Shown here: positions 8,015 to 15,620 of the stretch, piece by piece
Position numbering within the stretch: the stretch's first letter is position 1
How the letters are laid out: every line of letters starts with the position of its first letter
Origin: Clostridia bacterium
GTDB lineage: Bacteria > Bacillota_A > Clostridia > Oscillospirales > CAG-272
Assembly: GCA_017501175.1 (NCBI GenBank)
Contig: JAFVXK010000016.1
Coordinates: 1 to 64,000 of the forward strand
Length of the DNA stretch: 64,000 nt
Direction: 5' to 3'
Notes under the pieces: generated by a model
The model's input: only the letters and a program-made list of their open reading frames with translations
Databases searched by the model: none
Told to the model about the DNA's origin: nothing
Position numbers and translations under genes: made by a program

Positions 8015-8708
8015 TTTTCACCCTCAAATATTCCGCAAAATATCTTTTGCCAAATTCGCGGTATGATGCCGAGTTGAAATGAATTCCGTCCTCCTTGCAG
8101 GTGAGTCCCTCTGCACTTACAAAGCCGCCGTACTCCTTACCGAGCTCCTTTAAAGTGCCGTTTACTCTCTTAAAATACTTGCACTTTCCGCCCGCAAAGC
8201 CTCCGACAAATTCGCCGAGCTCACCAATGATAACCGGAACGTTATCATCTAAGCCAAGCTCTCCCTTGAGCGTATCCATAAGCTTTTTGAAGCGCTCTGC
8301 GTAAAGCTCTGCATCTTCCTCAAAGTGACTGTCGTTTTCGCCTTGATGCCAGAGAATTCCGACAATTTCAGAGGTTCTCTGCGCGAGCTTTGCCTGCGCT
8401 ATCGCATTGTCAAAAAGCAGCTCGCCGGGTTGCCACTGTGATATTTTAGTGCCGCCGTCGGCACAAGGAATAAGTCCTATTTCCTCATCAAAGTGCTTTG
8501 CATACTCATCGGCAAAGCTTGCCGCGAGTCCTACTCCGCTATGGAAAACACCCCATATTTGTCTGTCGGGATTGATAGGCTCGCTCATAGGCTGCCATCT
8601 GCCGTTTCGAAGCATTTTACAAAGAGGGTTTTTTATTTCTTCAACCTCTCCAAAGTCGCCGCGACCTGCCATATTTGACTGTCCGATCATAAGAAATGAT
8701 TTCATCAT
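8001..8708 (-). CDS. SGNH-fold carbohydrate esterase (sialate O-acetylesterase type)
   Basis: At 235 residues it is a single-domain enzyme without a signal peptide, so it is cytoplasmic. GQSNMAGRG carries the nucleophilic Ser, LWHQGEND is the block containing the conserved Gln/Glu, and the C-terminal KEDGIHFN supplies the Asp and His. The family removes acetyl groups from sugars such as sialic acid or xylan fragments. It overlaps the glycyl-radical-enzyme gene by 4 bp, which implies coupled expression. Confidence 0.85.
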   Translation of the reverse strand: MMKSFLMIGQSNMAGRGDFGEVEEIKNPLCKMLRNGRWQPMSEPINPDRQIWGVFHSGVGLAASFADEYAKHFDEEIGLIPCADGGTKISQWQPGELLFDNAIAQAKLAQRTSEIVGILWHQGENDSHFEEDAELYAERFKKLMDTLKGELGLDDNVPVIIGELGEFVGGFAGGKCKYFKRVNGTLKELGKEYGGFVSAEGLTCKEDGIHFNSASYREFGKRYFAEYLRVKNELL

Positions 8709-10924
8709 ACAAGTGCCTCCGCCTGACGTATAAATCCGTCCTGTTCTTTTTTATTTATGTTGTTCCAAAGCACGTTCCAGCCGCAAACTCTTATCTGTAA
8801 GTCCTGATATTTATCGGGGTTAGCCTGTGCGTCGCGTAGAGTTTGTGCATCGAAAACGTTGATGTGCATTGCGTGACCGCCGCGCTTTCTGAAGGTTGTG
8901 AGAAGACCGTACATAGCCTGAAGACCGTCCTCGCCCTTTACGGCGGAAGGCAGAAGTCCAAGGTCAAGCGGCGAATCGCATGCGAACTCGGTTGCATCGA
9001 TTTTCGTAATCGAAAGAATTGCCGCTGTTGCGCCCTCACGGTTTTGTCCCATAGAAGCGGAGCAATTCTTTGAAAGCTCCTCTCCGATAAGTCTGCCGTT
9101 GGGCGACGATGCCGTTCTGCCTGCCATCGTATACGACATTCTTGCAACGTGGAAGCCGCACGTCCATTTACCTCCGCGGCTTTTAGCGTTTGGTCTGTTG
9201 GAAACAGATTTAGCAATAAACGAAGCTATATCCTTGGCAAATCCATCCGGAACGTCCTTGTTGTTGCCGTACTTTTCTCTGTCCGCCTTGAGCTTTTCTC
9301 TGAATTTTTCATTTCCTTCATAGTTTTTGTCAAGAATCGCAACGAATTCCGCAAGGCTCAATTCGTTTCTGTCGTAAACGTACTTTTTCAGCATCGCCAG
9401 CGAATCGACAAGATCTGCCAAAAAGCCGAACATCATATTTGAAACGTTTTTTGATTCACAGTCAAGAACGTCGCAGCCGTCCTTTAAGCATTTTTCGACA
9501 GTTCCCGACATCATAGACAGAGGACTTATATAAGAAAGATAGCTCTCGAAAGAGTTGACGGTGTTTATTACGACGTTTATGTGATGAAGCAATACTCGTT
9601 TATACTCAGCATAGAGCATATCAAACGTTTTGAGCTCGGAAAGTGCCGGTACGTCTTCGGTTGTTTTGTTGCCGTTTACAGCATCGTATCCCCCGTGCAA
9701 AACGAACTCAAGCGGCTTCAAGAGGTTAAAGTAATTCATTCCTCCACGGTAAGAGCCGGGGGTTGTATGCTCATAACATCCGTTAATCACCGCAAGTCTT
9801 GCGTCCTCTTCGGTTTCACCCGCTTCAAGCAGTGATTTTCTTATTCTTTCATCACAGACGAAAACGATAGAATTATTTCCTCGCCTTATCATATCCAAAG
9901 CCTTTAGGGTAAAGTCCTTCGGAGTGTTTTCGGCAAGCTTTATCTGCACCTTGGGGTTATAAATTCCCATCTTATCGTAAACGTCAAGAAAAATATAAGA
10001 AAGCTCGTTGATTTCGGTGCTTTCATCTGCCTTACAGCCGCCAAGATAAACGGGCTGGTTCCAGTAGTTTCCTATCGCGGTAAATTGCAAGAAGAAATAT
10101 GCGAGGGTTGTGCGGATTTCTTCCTCTGTTGTGCCGTTTTCAATATCGCTCTTGTAAAAACGGTATAGCTGCCTGTCAAAATTGCAAAGAGAACGGACCT
10201 GAATTACGTCGACGTGCTCGCTGATAATGAAGTAAAGATATATTAAAAGCAAGGCCTCGTAAAGGGTAGTCGGTGCACTTTGCTTAAGACCCGACAACGC
10301 CTTTGCCATTTTTTCAGAGCCATGGGTTTTGCCCGCGAGGTCTGCAAGTCTGCTGACAAAGTCAATTAAAGCAGAATAGGTGATGATAACTCCGTCATAG
10401 AAATTACGCTGCTCTTCGGTCAAATCCGCCTTTTCCCTTGCGGCTTTTGCTTCTTCTAAAATACCGACAAATCCCAGAGCAATCAGTCTGTCAAAATCCG
10501 GGACACTGTGGTTGAAATCGGGTATTATGGTACAAAGCGCAGACTGCGTGTATTCGTCCATCGTCTTTTTTGTCTGCGGAATTATTTTCCCGAATACCTC
10601 TTCATTCCATTTTGATATTATAGCCTTTTCAAGCGGTCTGTCTACGGAGTTTACAGCGGGAAAAATATCTCTTGGGTCGCAGGATATTCTTGTATTTTTC
10701 AAAACAAACTCAAGCGCCATAGCCTTTCTTACAGGGTGAGAAGCAAGATTGTTTTTTGCATCAATGCTCAATATCTCGGAATTTATAAAATCTCCGTCAA
10801 GTCCTGTGTCCTTATCAAAAATCCTATCCTGTCTGACAAATCTGGATCTTTCCAGCAGTGGCTTTGGGTCATCTGCATATTTTTGCATTATGTATTTGTA
10901 ATCTTCGGGCTTAATACAGTACAT
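8705..10924 (-). CDS. Glycyl radical enzyme of unassigned class (PFL-like, probable dehydratase/lyase)
   Basis: The 739-residue protein has a C-terminal RVCGW glycyl radical motif with the radical glycine at about Gly715, and an active-site loop NGCYEH with the thiyl cysteine at about Cys383 and an acid/base glutamate two residues later. The C-x-E arrangement is that of dehydratases and C-N or C-S lyases, not of pyruvate formate-lyase, which has two adjacent cysteines. The histidine after the glutamate differs from the common GCVEP motif. Its partners (activase, two lactonase-like hydrolases, an esterase, an exporter) suggest sugar-acid breakdown. Substrate unknown. Confidence 0.85.
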   Translation of the reverse strand: MYCIKPEDYKYIMQKYADDPKPLLERSRFVRQDRIFDKDTGLDGDFINSEILSIDAKNNLASHPVRKAMALEFVLKNTRISCDPRDIFPAVNSVDRPLEKAIISKWNEEVFGKIIPQTKKTMDEYTQSALCTIIPDFNHSVPDFDRLIALGFVGILEEAKAAREKADLTEEQRNFYDGVIITYSALIDFVSRLADLAGKTHGSEKMAKALSGLKQSAPTTLYEALLLIYLYFIISEHVDVIQVRSLCNFDRQLYRFYKSDIENGTTEEEIRTTLAYFFLQFTAIGNYWNQPVYLGGCKADESTEINELSYIFLDVYDKMGIYNPKVQIKLAENTPKDFTLKALDMIRRGNNSIVFVCDERIRKSLLEAGETEEDARLAVINGCYEHTTPGSYRGGMNYFNLLKPLEFVLHGGYDAVNGNKTTEDVPALSELKTFDMLYAEYKRVLLHHINVVINTVNSFESYLSYISPLSMMSGTVEKCLKDGCDVLDCESKNVSNMMFGFLADLVDSLAMLKKYVYDRNELSLAEFVAILDKNYEGNEKFREKLKADREKYGNNKDVPDGFAKDIASFIAKSVSNRPNAKSRGGKWTCGFHVARMSYTMAGRTASSPNGRLIGEELSKNCSASMGQNREGATAAILSITKIDATEFACDSPLDLGLLPSAVKGEDGLQAMYGLLTTFRKRGGHAMHINVFDAQTLRDAQANPDKYQDLQIRVCGWNVLWNNINKKEQDGFIRQAEALV

Positions 10925-10954
10925 ATCAAATCTCCTTTTTTTCTTTATGTTATC

Positions 10955-10960
10955 ATTATA
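10955..10960 (-). promoter_or_regulatory. -10 element of the glycyl-radical operon
   Basis: On the minus strand TATAAT lies 31 bp before the start codon, with only a poor -35 (TTTATA) 17 bp upstream. A weak -35 next to a divergent AraC gene fits an activated promoter. Confidence 0.5.
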
Positions 10961-10992
10961 TTATGCAAATGTAAATGTATAAAACAAAACAC

Positions 10993-11021
10993 TTGACTAT
11001 TTCAAAACAAAAGTGTATAAT
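10993..11021 (+). promoter_or_regulatory. Promoter of the AraC-family regulator
   Basis: TTGACT (10993-10998) and TATAAT (11016-11021) are 17 bp apart, followed by a GGGAGG ribosome-binding site. Confidence 0.75.
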
Positions 11022-11041
11022 TATATCGGGAGGATTAAGCT

Positions 11042-11824
11042 ATGAAGAAATTTATGGATTACGATTTTAACATAACCGAGATTACTACCGCCTGCTTTAC
11101 TAAGGCGGGCAAGGGCAAGGCGCGTTTTGTCAACCGAGCAAGCCACGGAATAGCTATGCATCTGGGCGGAGATAAGGAGTATAATTTTTCCGACGGGAGA
11201 GTTGTTCGCGTTACAGCAAACAGTTTAATTTATCTCCCTAAAGCTTCAAACTATTACGTAAGAACCTTTCGGACGGGCGATTGCTACGCTATCAATTTTA
11301 ATATTTCGGAAGATGTGAGCTTCGAGCCCTTTGTTGTTTGTACGAAGACCGCTGACACCTTTATTCACTTGTTCAAATCGGCGAGGAATCATTGGGACTT
11401 GAAGGTCGGAAGCCATAAAATGAGATGCAAGGCTGAATTATACAGGATAATTTGCAATATGCAGGACGAATACAGAAATTCCTATCTTCCGAAAAGCAAG
11501 TACAAAATAATTGAACCGGCAGTCGATTATATAAACAAGAGCTTCACATCTCGGCCCTTGAATATATCCGAGCTTGCAAAAATGTGCGACATCACCCCTG
11601 AATACTTCAGGAGAGTTTTTCGGGATTTCTTCGGAGATTCGCCCGTTATGCACATTAATAAGATGAAGATTTCACGAGCAAAGGAGCTGCTAATGTCAGG
11701 TATGTATTCTGTAAGCGAGGTTTGTGAGCTATCGGGATATTCGGACCCAAGCCATTTCAGCAGGGAATTCAAAAAAGCCACGGGCTTTTGTCCGTCGGAA
11801 TATTCGGAAAATACACCCGAATAG
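11042..11824 (+). CDS. AraC-family transcriptional regulator
   Basis: The 260-residue protein has an N-terminal cupin-like ligand domain (about 20-110) and a C-terminal AraC DNA-binding domain with two helix-turn-helices (LNISELAKMCDITPEYFRRVF and the VSEVCELSGYSDPSHFSREF motif). It is transcribed away from the glycyl-radical operon across a 117-bp gap and is the likely activator of that operon in response to a pathway sugar. Confidence 0.88.
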   Translation: MKKFMDYDFNITEITTACFTKAGKGKARFVNRASHGIAMHLGGDKEYNFSDGRVVRVTANSLIYLPKASNYYVRTFRTGDCYAINFNISEDVSFEPFVVCTKTADTFIHLFKSARNHWDLKVGSHKMRCKAELYRIICNMQDEYRNSYLPKSKYKIIEPAVDYINKSFTSRPLNISELAKMCDITPEYFRRVFRDFFGDSPVMHINKMKISRAKELLMSGMYSVSEVCELSGYSDPSHFSREFKKATGFCPSEYSENTPE

Positions 11825-11848
11825 AGCGTAAGATTTGTATTAATACAA

Positions 11849-11888
11849 AAAGCCTCTGCGGTAGACACCTACTGCAAGAGGCTTTGTA
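11849..11888. terminator. Bidirectional terminator
   Basis: AAAGCCTCT/AGAGGCTTT with an inner GTAG/CTAC stem lies between the AraC gene and the convergent phosphatase gene. Confidence 0.75.
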
Positions 11889-11945
11889 TTCAAGGTCTGC
11901 TTTTCGAGGTTCACTTCCTCTCGGCTGTGCCATTTTTTATAAAAA

Positions 11946-13046
11946 TCACCATTTCTTCGGAAGCGGGAAGCTAAAGAGCTTTCGCTCAGGAAGCGTGACT
12001 GCAAAAACGCGCCAATTAGCATTTAAGTACCAAATAGGCTCGCCCTCGACGTTGCGCTCACAGCTCCACTCCTCATATCTCAGCGAATGACCGTAGAGAT
12101 AAATATCCGCGTCAACCGTAAAGTCGCATTTATTGTGAGTGACGGCAATTCTCTTACCGCCTATATTGAGGACTGTGTTATTCGGAATGATTTTCACCGT
12201 AGGCGCAAGCTCTGCGACCTTTTCCTCAAGGTCGTTATTTCCCGTTGTCCAGTAAACCTCAGCGCCCGACTCTGTCATGATATCAAGAAGCACGCGCACA
12301 CGGTCAAGATACTCAGCCTCTACCTCGGGCATTCTGCCAACCTTAATCTCGTCGGCGGTATCGCCCGTGTGAATTATTACGTCGGGCTTCAGCTTGTTTA
12401 TGAGGGCGCGATACCAGTAATAAGTACGCGAGTGAGTGTCGCCAATATGCAAAAGCTTTATCCCATCGGCAGAGATAAGCTCCTCCGGCAGCTCGATTTC
12501 AACCGGCTTTTCAGATAGGTGCATTCTGTTTTGGGTTATCATAGCGTAGGGCAGGTGCTTGACGCAATTTATCACGCCGTCCTTTTCCTTTGTGTCGAAG
12601 AACGAGTAACTGCAGTTTGCGACAGGTCGGCTCGGCGCTGTGGCAAAGAGATACTGTAAAACAGCTCCAACAGTCGCGCCGTGACCAACGATAAGTACGT
12701 CGCCGCCCTTGTGCTTCATTATTTCTCTCATAGCGAGGGCGACGCGATAGCGCACCTCCTCAGCCGACTCATCATTATCAAAATCACGCTCTCGAAGCCC
12801 CTCAACCTTGACGATTTCAGCTCCGCCGACCTCCTCGGCTATTGCGCCCGTGGTCTGCATAGTGCGGATATATGGCGAGGAGAAAATTTTGCCCGAAAAG
12901 CCCTCTGCCGCGAGCCTTTTACCGATAAGATGTGACTGCTCGAAGCCGAGCGCCGAGAGTGGCATATCGCCCTCGGGGTAGTTAGGGTCGCCGAGGTACT
13001 CTGCCTCCGGTGCAACCTGACCGTGTCTGGTTATAAAAATTCTCAT
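11946..13046 (-). CDS. Histidine phosphatase - calcineurin-like phosphoesterase fusion
   Basis: Residues 1-165 form a histidine phosphatase with the RHG triad (R7-H8-G9) and a second catalytic histidine at H122. Residues 195-345 form a YfcE-like metallophosphoesterase with D203-x-H205, G228-D229, GNND (269-272), H304 and GH (319-320). Both catalytic sets look complete, although the usual GNH has Asn in place of His. The two fold classes are normally separate proteins. Its start overlaps the stop of the PHP gene (ATGA), so the two are translationally coupled. Substrates are unknown; a shared phosphorylated metabolite is plausible. Confidence 0.82.
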   Translation of the reverse strand: MRIFITRHGQVAPEAEYLGDPNYPEGDMPLSALGFEQSHLIGKRLAAEGFSGKIFSSPYIRTMQTTGAIAEEVGGAEIVKVEGLRERDFDNDESAEEVRYRVALAMREIMKHKGGDVLIVGHGATVGAVLQYLFATAPSRPVANCSYSFFDTKEKDGVINCVKHLPYAMITQNRMHLSEKPVEIELPEELISADGIKLLHIGDTHSRTYYWYRALINKLKPDVIIHTGDTADEIKVGRMPEVEAEYLDRVRVLLDIMTESGAEVYWTTGNNDLEEKVAELAPTVKIIPNNTVLNIGGKRIAVTHNKCDFTVDADIYLYGHSLRYEEWSCERNVEGEPIWYLNANWRVFAVTLPERKLFSFPLPKKW

Positions 13047-14713
13047 TTTCTAATTCTCCTCTCGGGAAGCTTACCGTTTGCCTTACGGCTAAAATATATA
13101 GGATTTGTGAGCAGAAGACACGTGCCGTCCTCGCCGTAAATCTCAACCCTGACAAAATCAAGCTCAAGCTGCGGCGAAACACTAATCTCGTCAAAAAATC
13201 GCCCGTCTGTCATATTCTTCTCACACAACGGCTCTCCGTTTACTATCCATCTTATCCGCCAGTCAGAAGAGGCGCTTTCCATACTGAACCGCACCGTCTC
13301 TTCGGCAGTGGAGCTGACAACCTCGCCTATAACAGCGCCGCACTCGGCATCAAACACAACCTCGCCCTTTATTTTTGTGGGATTTCCCATATAAAGCCTG
13401 CCCTGTCGCATAGCCTCGGCAAAGGTGTCGGCGGTAGGCGACTCTATCGTCGCATCAATTCCTATCCAGTTAGTAAAATTATTGCCCGAATACCAGCCGG
13501 TGTCGTTGGTATGAGCGTCGCTACTGCCATATCCCGTGACCAAGACGCCTGCCATAGACAGCCTATCCCAAAGACCCAGGTGACACCAAAACGGCATATA
13601 CCTATCCTTTGGGAAGCCAACCTCGATAAGAGAAGCTCCGTAGCAGTTGTTTTCAATAAAGCACTCTGCTATTCTGTTGATTTCAGCGTCGGCATCAGGC
13701 GAGTCTGTCTTGGAAAAATCGACCAGCGCAAAGGGGTGATTTATCGAAAAGACCGCGTCCCGCCTTACAAGGTCACGGCAGACCTCGTCGTGCTTCACCT
13801 TGTACCCGCGCTCCTCGTAGGGTATGAGCTCTATTTGGTCGCTGAAATAATTTTTATGCATTCCCGCAAGGCTTATCTCGGTGGCAACGAAAGGAGTGAC
13901 GCCGTACTTTGCACCTATTTCCTTCGCTACCTGCTTCTGTCTTTCATAGGTGCTTTGAGCATCGAGTGAGGTGCTCTTTGTGAACTCGTCAACAAAAGCC
14001 GTTATGCTAGCCCCCGCGCGTGCCTGAACTTTAATCGAAAGAGCCGAAAAACCGTTATCAAGTCCGCCTATATCTCGCGCCATAGCCTCGTCGGTCAGCA
14101 CCTCACGCGAGAGGTCAAATACCCCCTCTCGCCACTCACACGAGCCCTCTATTTTTACAACGTGAGTGTGCGGATTATCGAGAAGCCCATCGGTATAGCC
14201 CCAAACGAAGAGAAGATGCGCCGACCTATCCTCCGGTGGCCTTTGCGACAGAGTGACGTCAACGACAAAGCGAGTGTTTTCGGGGTCAGAAGATGTAATT
14301 TTATAGGCAAGACCGAGCTTTAGCTCGGACAGGAGCGCTCTGCAATGAGCCTTTTTGCAGGTAAATAGCACTGCCTCCGCAACTCCGCTGTCGGCGAAGA
14401 GCCTCATACACCCTCTGCCACGGTAGGCGTCGTCCTCACTAAAGGAAATCGAGCAGCCCTCGTCCACCCTCTTTTCCTTAAAGCCGTAGGTGGCGTCACC
14501 GCGAGTAACAGTCAGCCCCTCATCAAAATCAAAGCCATCAAGCTCCCAGCCTTTTCTTCCCATTCTTATATCGTGGTCGGTAAACCAGATGTATTTCATA
14601 CCGAGGTCGCGCGCGTGTCGAATGTGCCCTTCCATGCTTGCAGATGGCTCGAAAATAGAGTGCAAGTGCATATGCTGTGCATAAAATGCGTATTTTTTTT
14701 GATTTTCGCCCAT
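13043..14713 (-). CDS. PHP-domain metal-dependent phosphoesterase-like protein
   Basis: The 556-residue product starts with a PHP signature (HMHLHS near residue 15, WFTDHD near 44), then an inserted beta-rich segment (about 70-235), more PHP-type motifs (FSINHPFAL, YGSSDAHTNDTGW), and a C-terminal beta-sandwich (about 445-540). Some relatives with this arrangement are annotated as CehA/McbA-like hydrolases. It is expressed with the double-phosphatase gene just downstream. A function in hydrolysing a phosphorylated or carbohydrate substrate is inferred. Confidence 0.75.
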   Translation of the reverse strand: MGENQKKYAFYAQHMHLHSIFEPSASMEGHIRHARDLGMKYIWFTDHDIRMGRKGWELDGFDFDEGLTVTRGDATYGFKEKRVDEGCSISFSEDDAYRGRGCMRLFADSGVAEAVLFTCKKAHCRALLSELKLGLAYKITSSDPENTRFVVDVTLSQRPPEDRSAHLLFVWGYTDGLLDNPHTHVVKIEGSCEWREGVFDLSREVLTDEAMARDIGGLDNGFSALSIKVQARAGASITAFVDEFTKSTSLDAQSTYERQKQVAKEIGAKYGVTPFVATEISLAGMHKNYFSDQIELIPYEERGYKVKHDEVCRDLVRRDAVFSINHPFALVDFSKTDSPDADAEINRIAECFIENNCYGASLIEVGFPKDRYMPFWCHLGLWDRLSMAGVLVTGYGSSDAHTNDTGWYSGNNFTNWIGIDATIESPTADTFAEAMRQGRLYMGNPTKIKGEVVFDAECGAVIGEVVSSTAEETVRFSMESASSDWRIRWIVNGEPLCEKNMTDGRFFDEISVSPQLELDFVRVEIYGEDGTCLLLTNPIYFSRKANGKLPERRIRK

Positions 14714-14802
14714 CTTGTAACCCTCGCTTTGAAATATTTTGTTAAATCCAAGTTAAATCCGAAGCTATTATATCACCTCGCAAGGAATAATTCAATAGCT
14801 CC

Positions 14803-14831
14803 TTGAAAAAAAACGAAGAAAGTGATATAAT
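14803..14831 (+). promoter_or_regulatory. Promoter of trmO
   Basis: TTGAAA (14803-14808) and TATAAT (14826-14831) are 17 bp apart, with a TGA extension before the -10. Confidence 0.7.
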
Positions 14832-14891
14832 TAAATAAAATTATAGCTTACAACCGTTTAAAAAGTATCAGGACTGAAAAAAGAGGTTTGA

Positions 14892-15566
14892 ATGGATTTT
14901 AAAATCATAGCGAGAATAAAAACAGATTTCAAGGAGAAATTCGGTATTCCGCGGCAAAGCGGAATAGCTAAAACCAAGGCAAAAATAGTTTTTGAACCCG
15001 AATACCGCGTCCGCGAGGCGCTTCGCGGCATTGACGGATACTCTCATCTTTGGCTTCTATGGGAGTTTTCCGAGGCGCAGCGCGACGGCTGGTCTCCGAC
15101 GGTAAGACCGCCCCGTCTTGGCGGAAACAAGCGAATGGGAGTTTTCGCAACGCGTTCACCGTATAGGCCGAACCCCATAGGTCTGTCCTCGGTAAAGCTT
15201 ATCGAAATCGAGGAAAGCGAGAACGATGGCACGGTGCTAATCGTTGAGGGCGCAGACCTTCTCGACGGAACGCCTATATATGACGTAAAGCCCTATCTTG
15301 CCTATACAGACTCGCACCCCGATGCCGCCTGTGGATTTGCCGACGATGTGCGCGATTATTCTATAAAAGTAAACTTTGATTTACATTTGCTAAAGCAAAT
15401 TCCCGAGGATAAGCGTGACGCACTCATAACCATACTTGAAAACGACCCCCGCCCTTCCTATAAGGAAGAGGGCGAGCGCGAGTACGGAATGAAATACGCA
15501 GGATTTGACGTTTTCTTCACGGTCAATGACGGTGTCCTCACCGTAACGCGATTGGAAAAGGAATAA
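14892..15566 (+). CDS. trmO: tRNA (N6-threonylcarbamoyladenosine37-N6)-methyltransferase TrmO
   Basis: The 224-residue product matches the TsaA/TrmO family: IARIKTDFKEKFGIPRQ at the N-terminus, GYSHLWLLWEF, RPPRLGGNKRMGVFATRSP and RPNPIGLSSV. TrmO methylates t6A37 in tRNA using SAM. The C-terminal extension after residue 150 is the usual small subdomain. It is a single-gene unit with its own promoter and a strong terminator directly after it. Confidence 0.9.
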   Translation: MDFKIIARIKTDFKEKFGIPRQSGIAKTKAKIVFEPEYRVREALRGIDGYSHLWLLWEFSEAQRDGWSPTVRPPRLGGNKRMGVFATRSPYRPNPIGLSSVKLIEIEESENDGTVLIVEGADLLDGTPIYDVKPYLAYTDSHPDAACGFADDVRDYSIKVNFDLHLLKQIPEDKRDALITILENDPRPSYKEEGEREYGMKYAGFDVFFTVNDGVLTVTRLEKE

Positions 15567-15569
15567 AAT

Positions 15570-15606
15570 TGCCGATTGCTCCTCGTTTCTCGGAGCAATC
15601 GGCTTT
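15570..15606 (+). terminator. Terminator of trmO
   Basis: GCCGATTGCTCC and GGAGCAATCGGC form a perfect 12-bp stem, followed by TTTGCTTTTT. Confidence 0.9.
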
Positions 15607-15620
15607 GCTTTTTATAAGGT

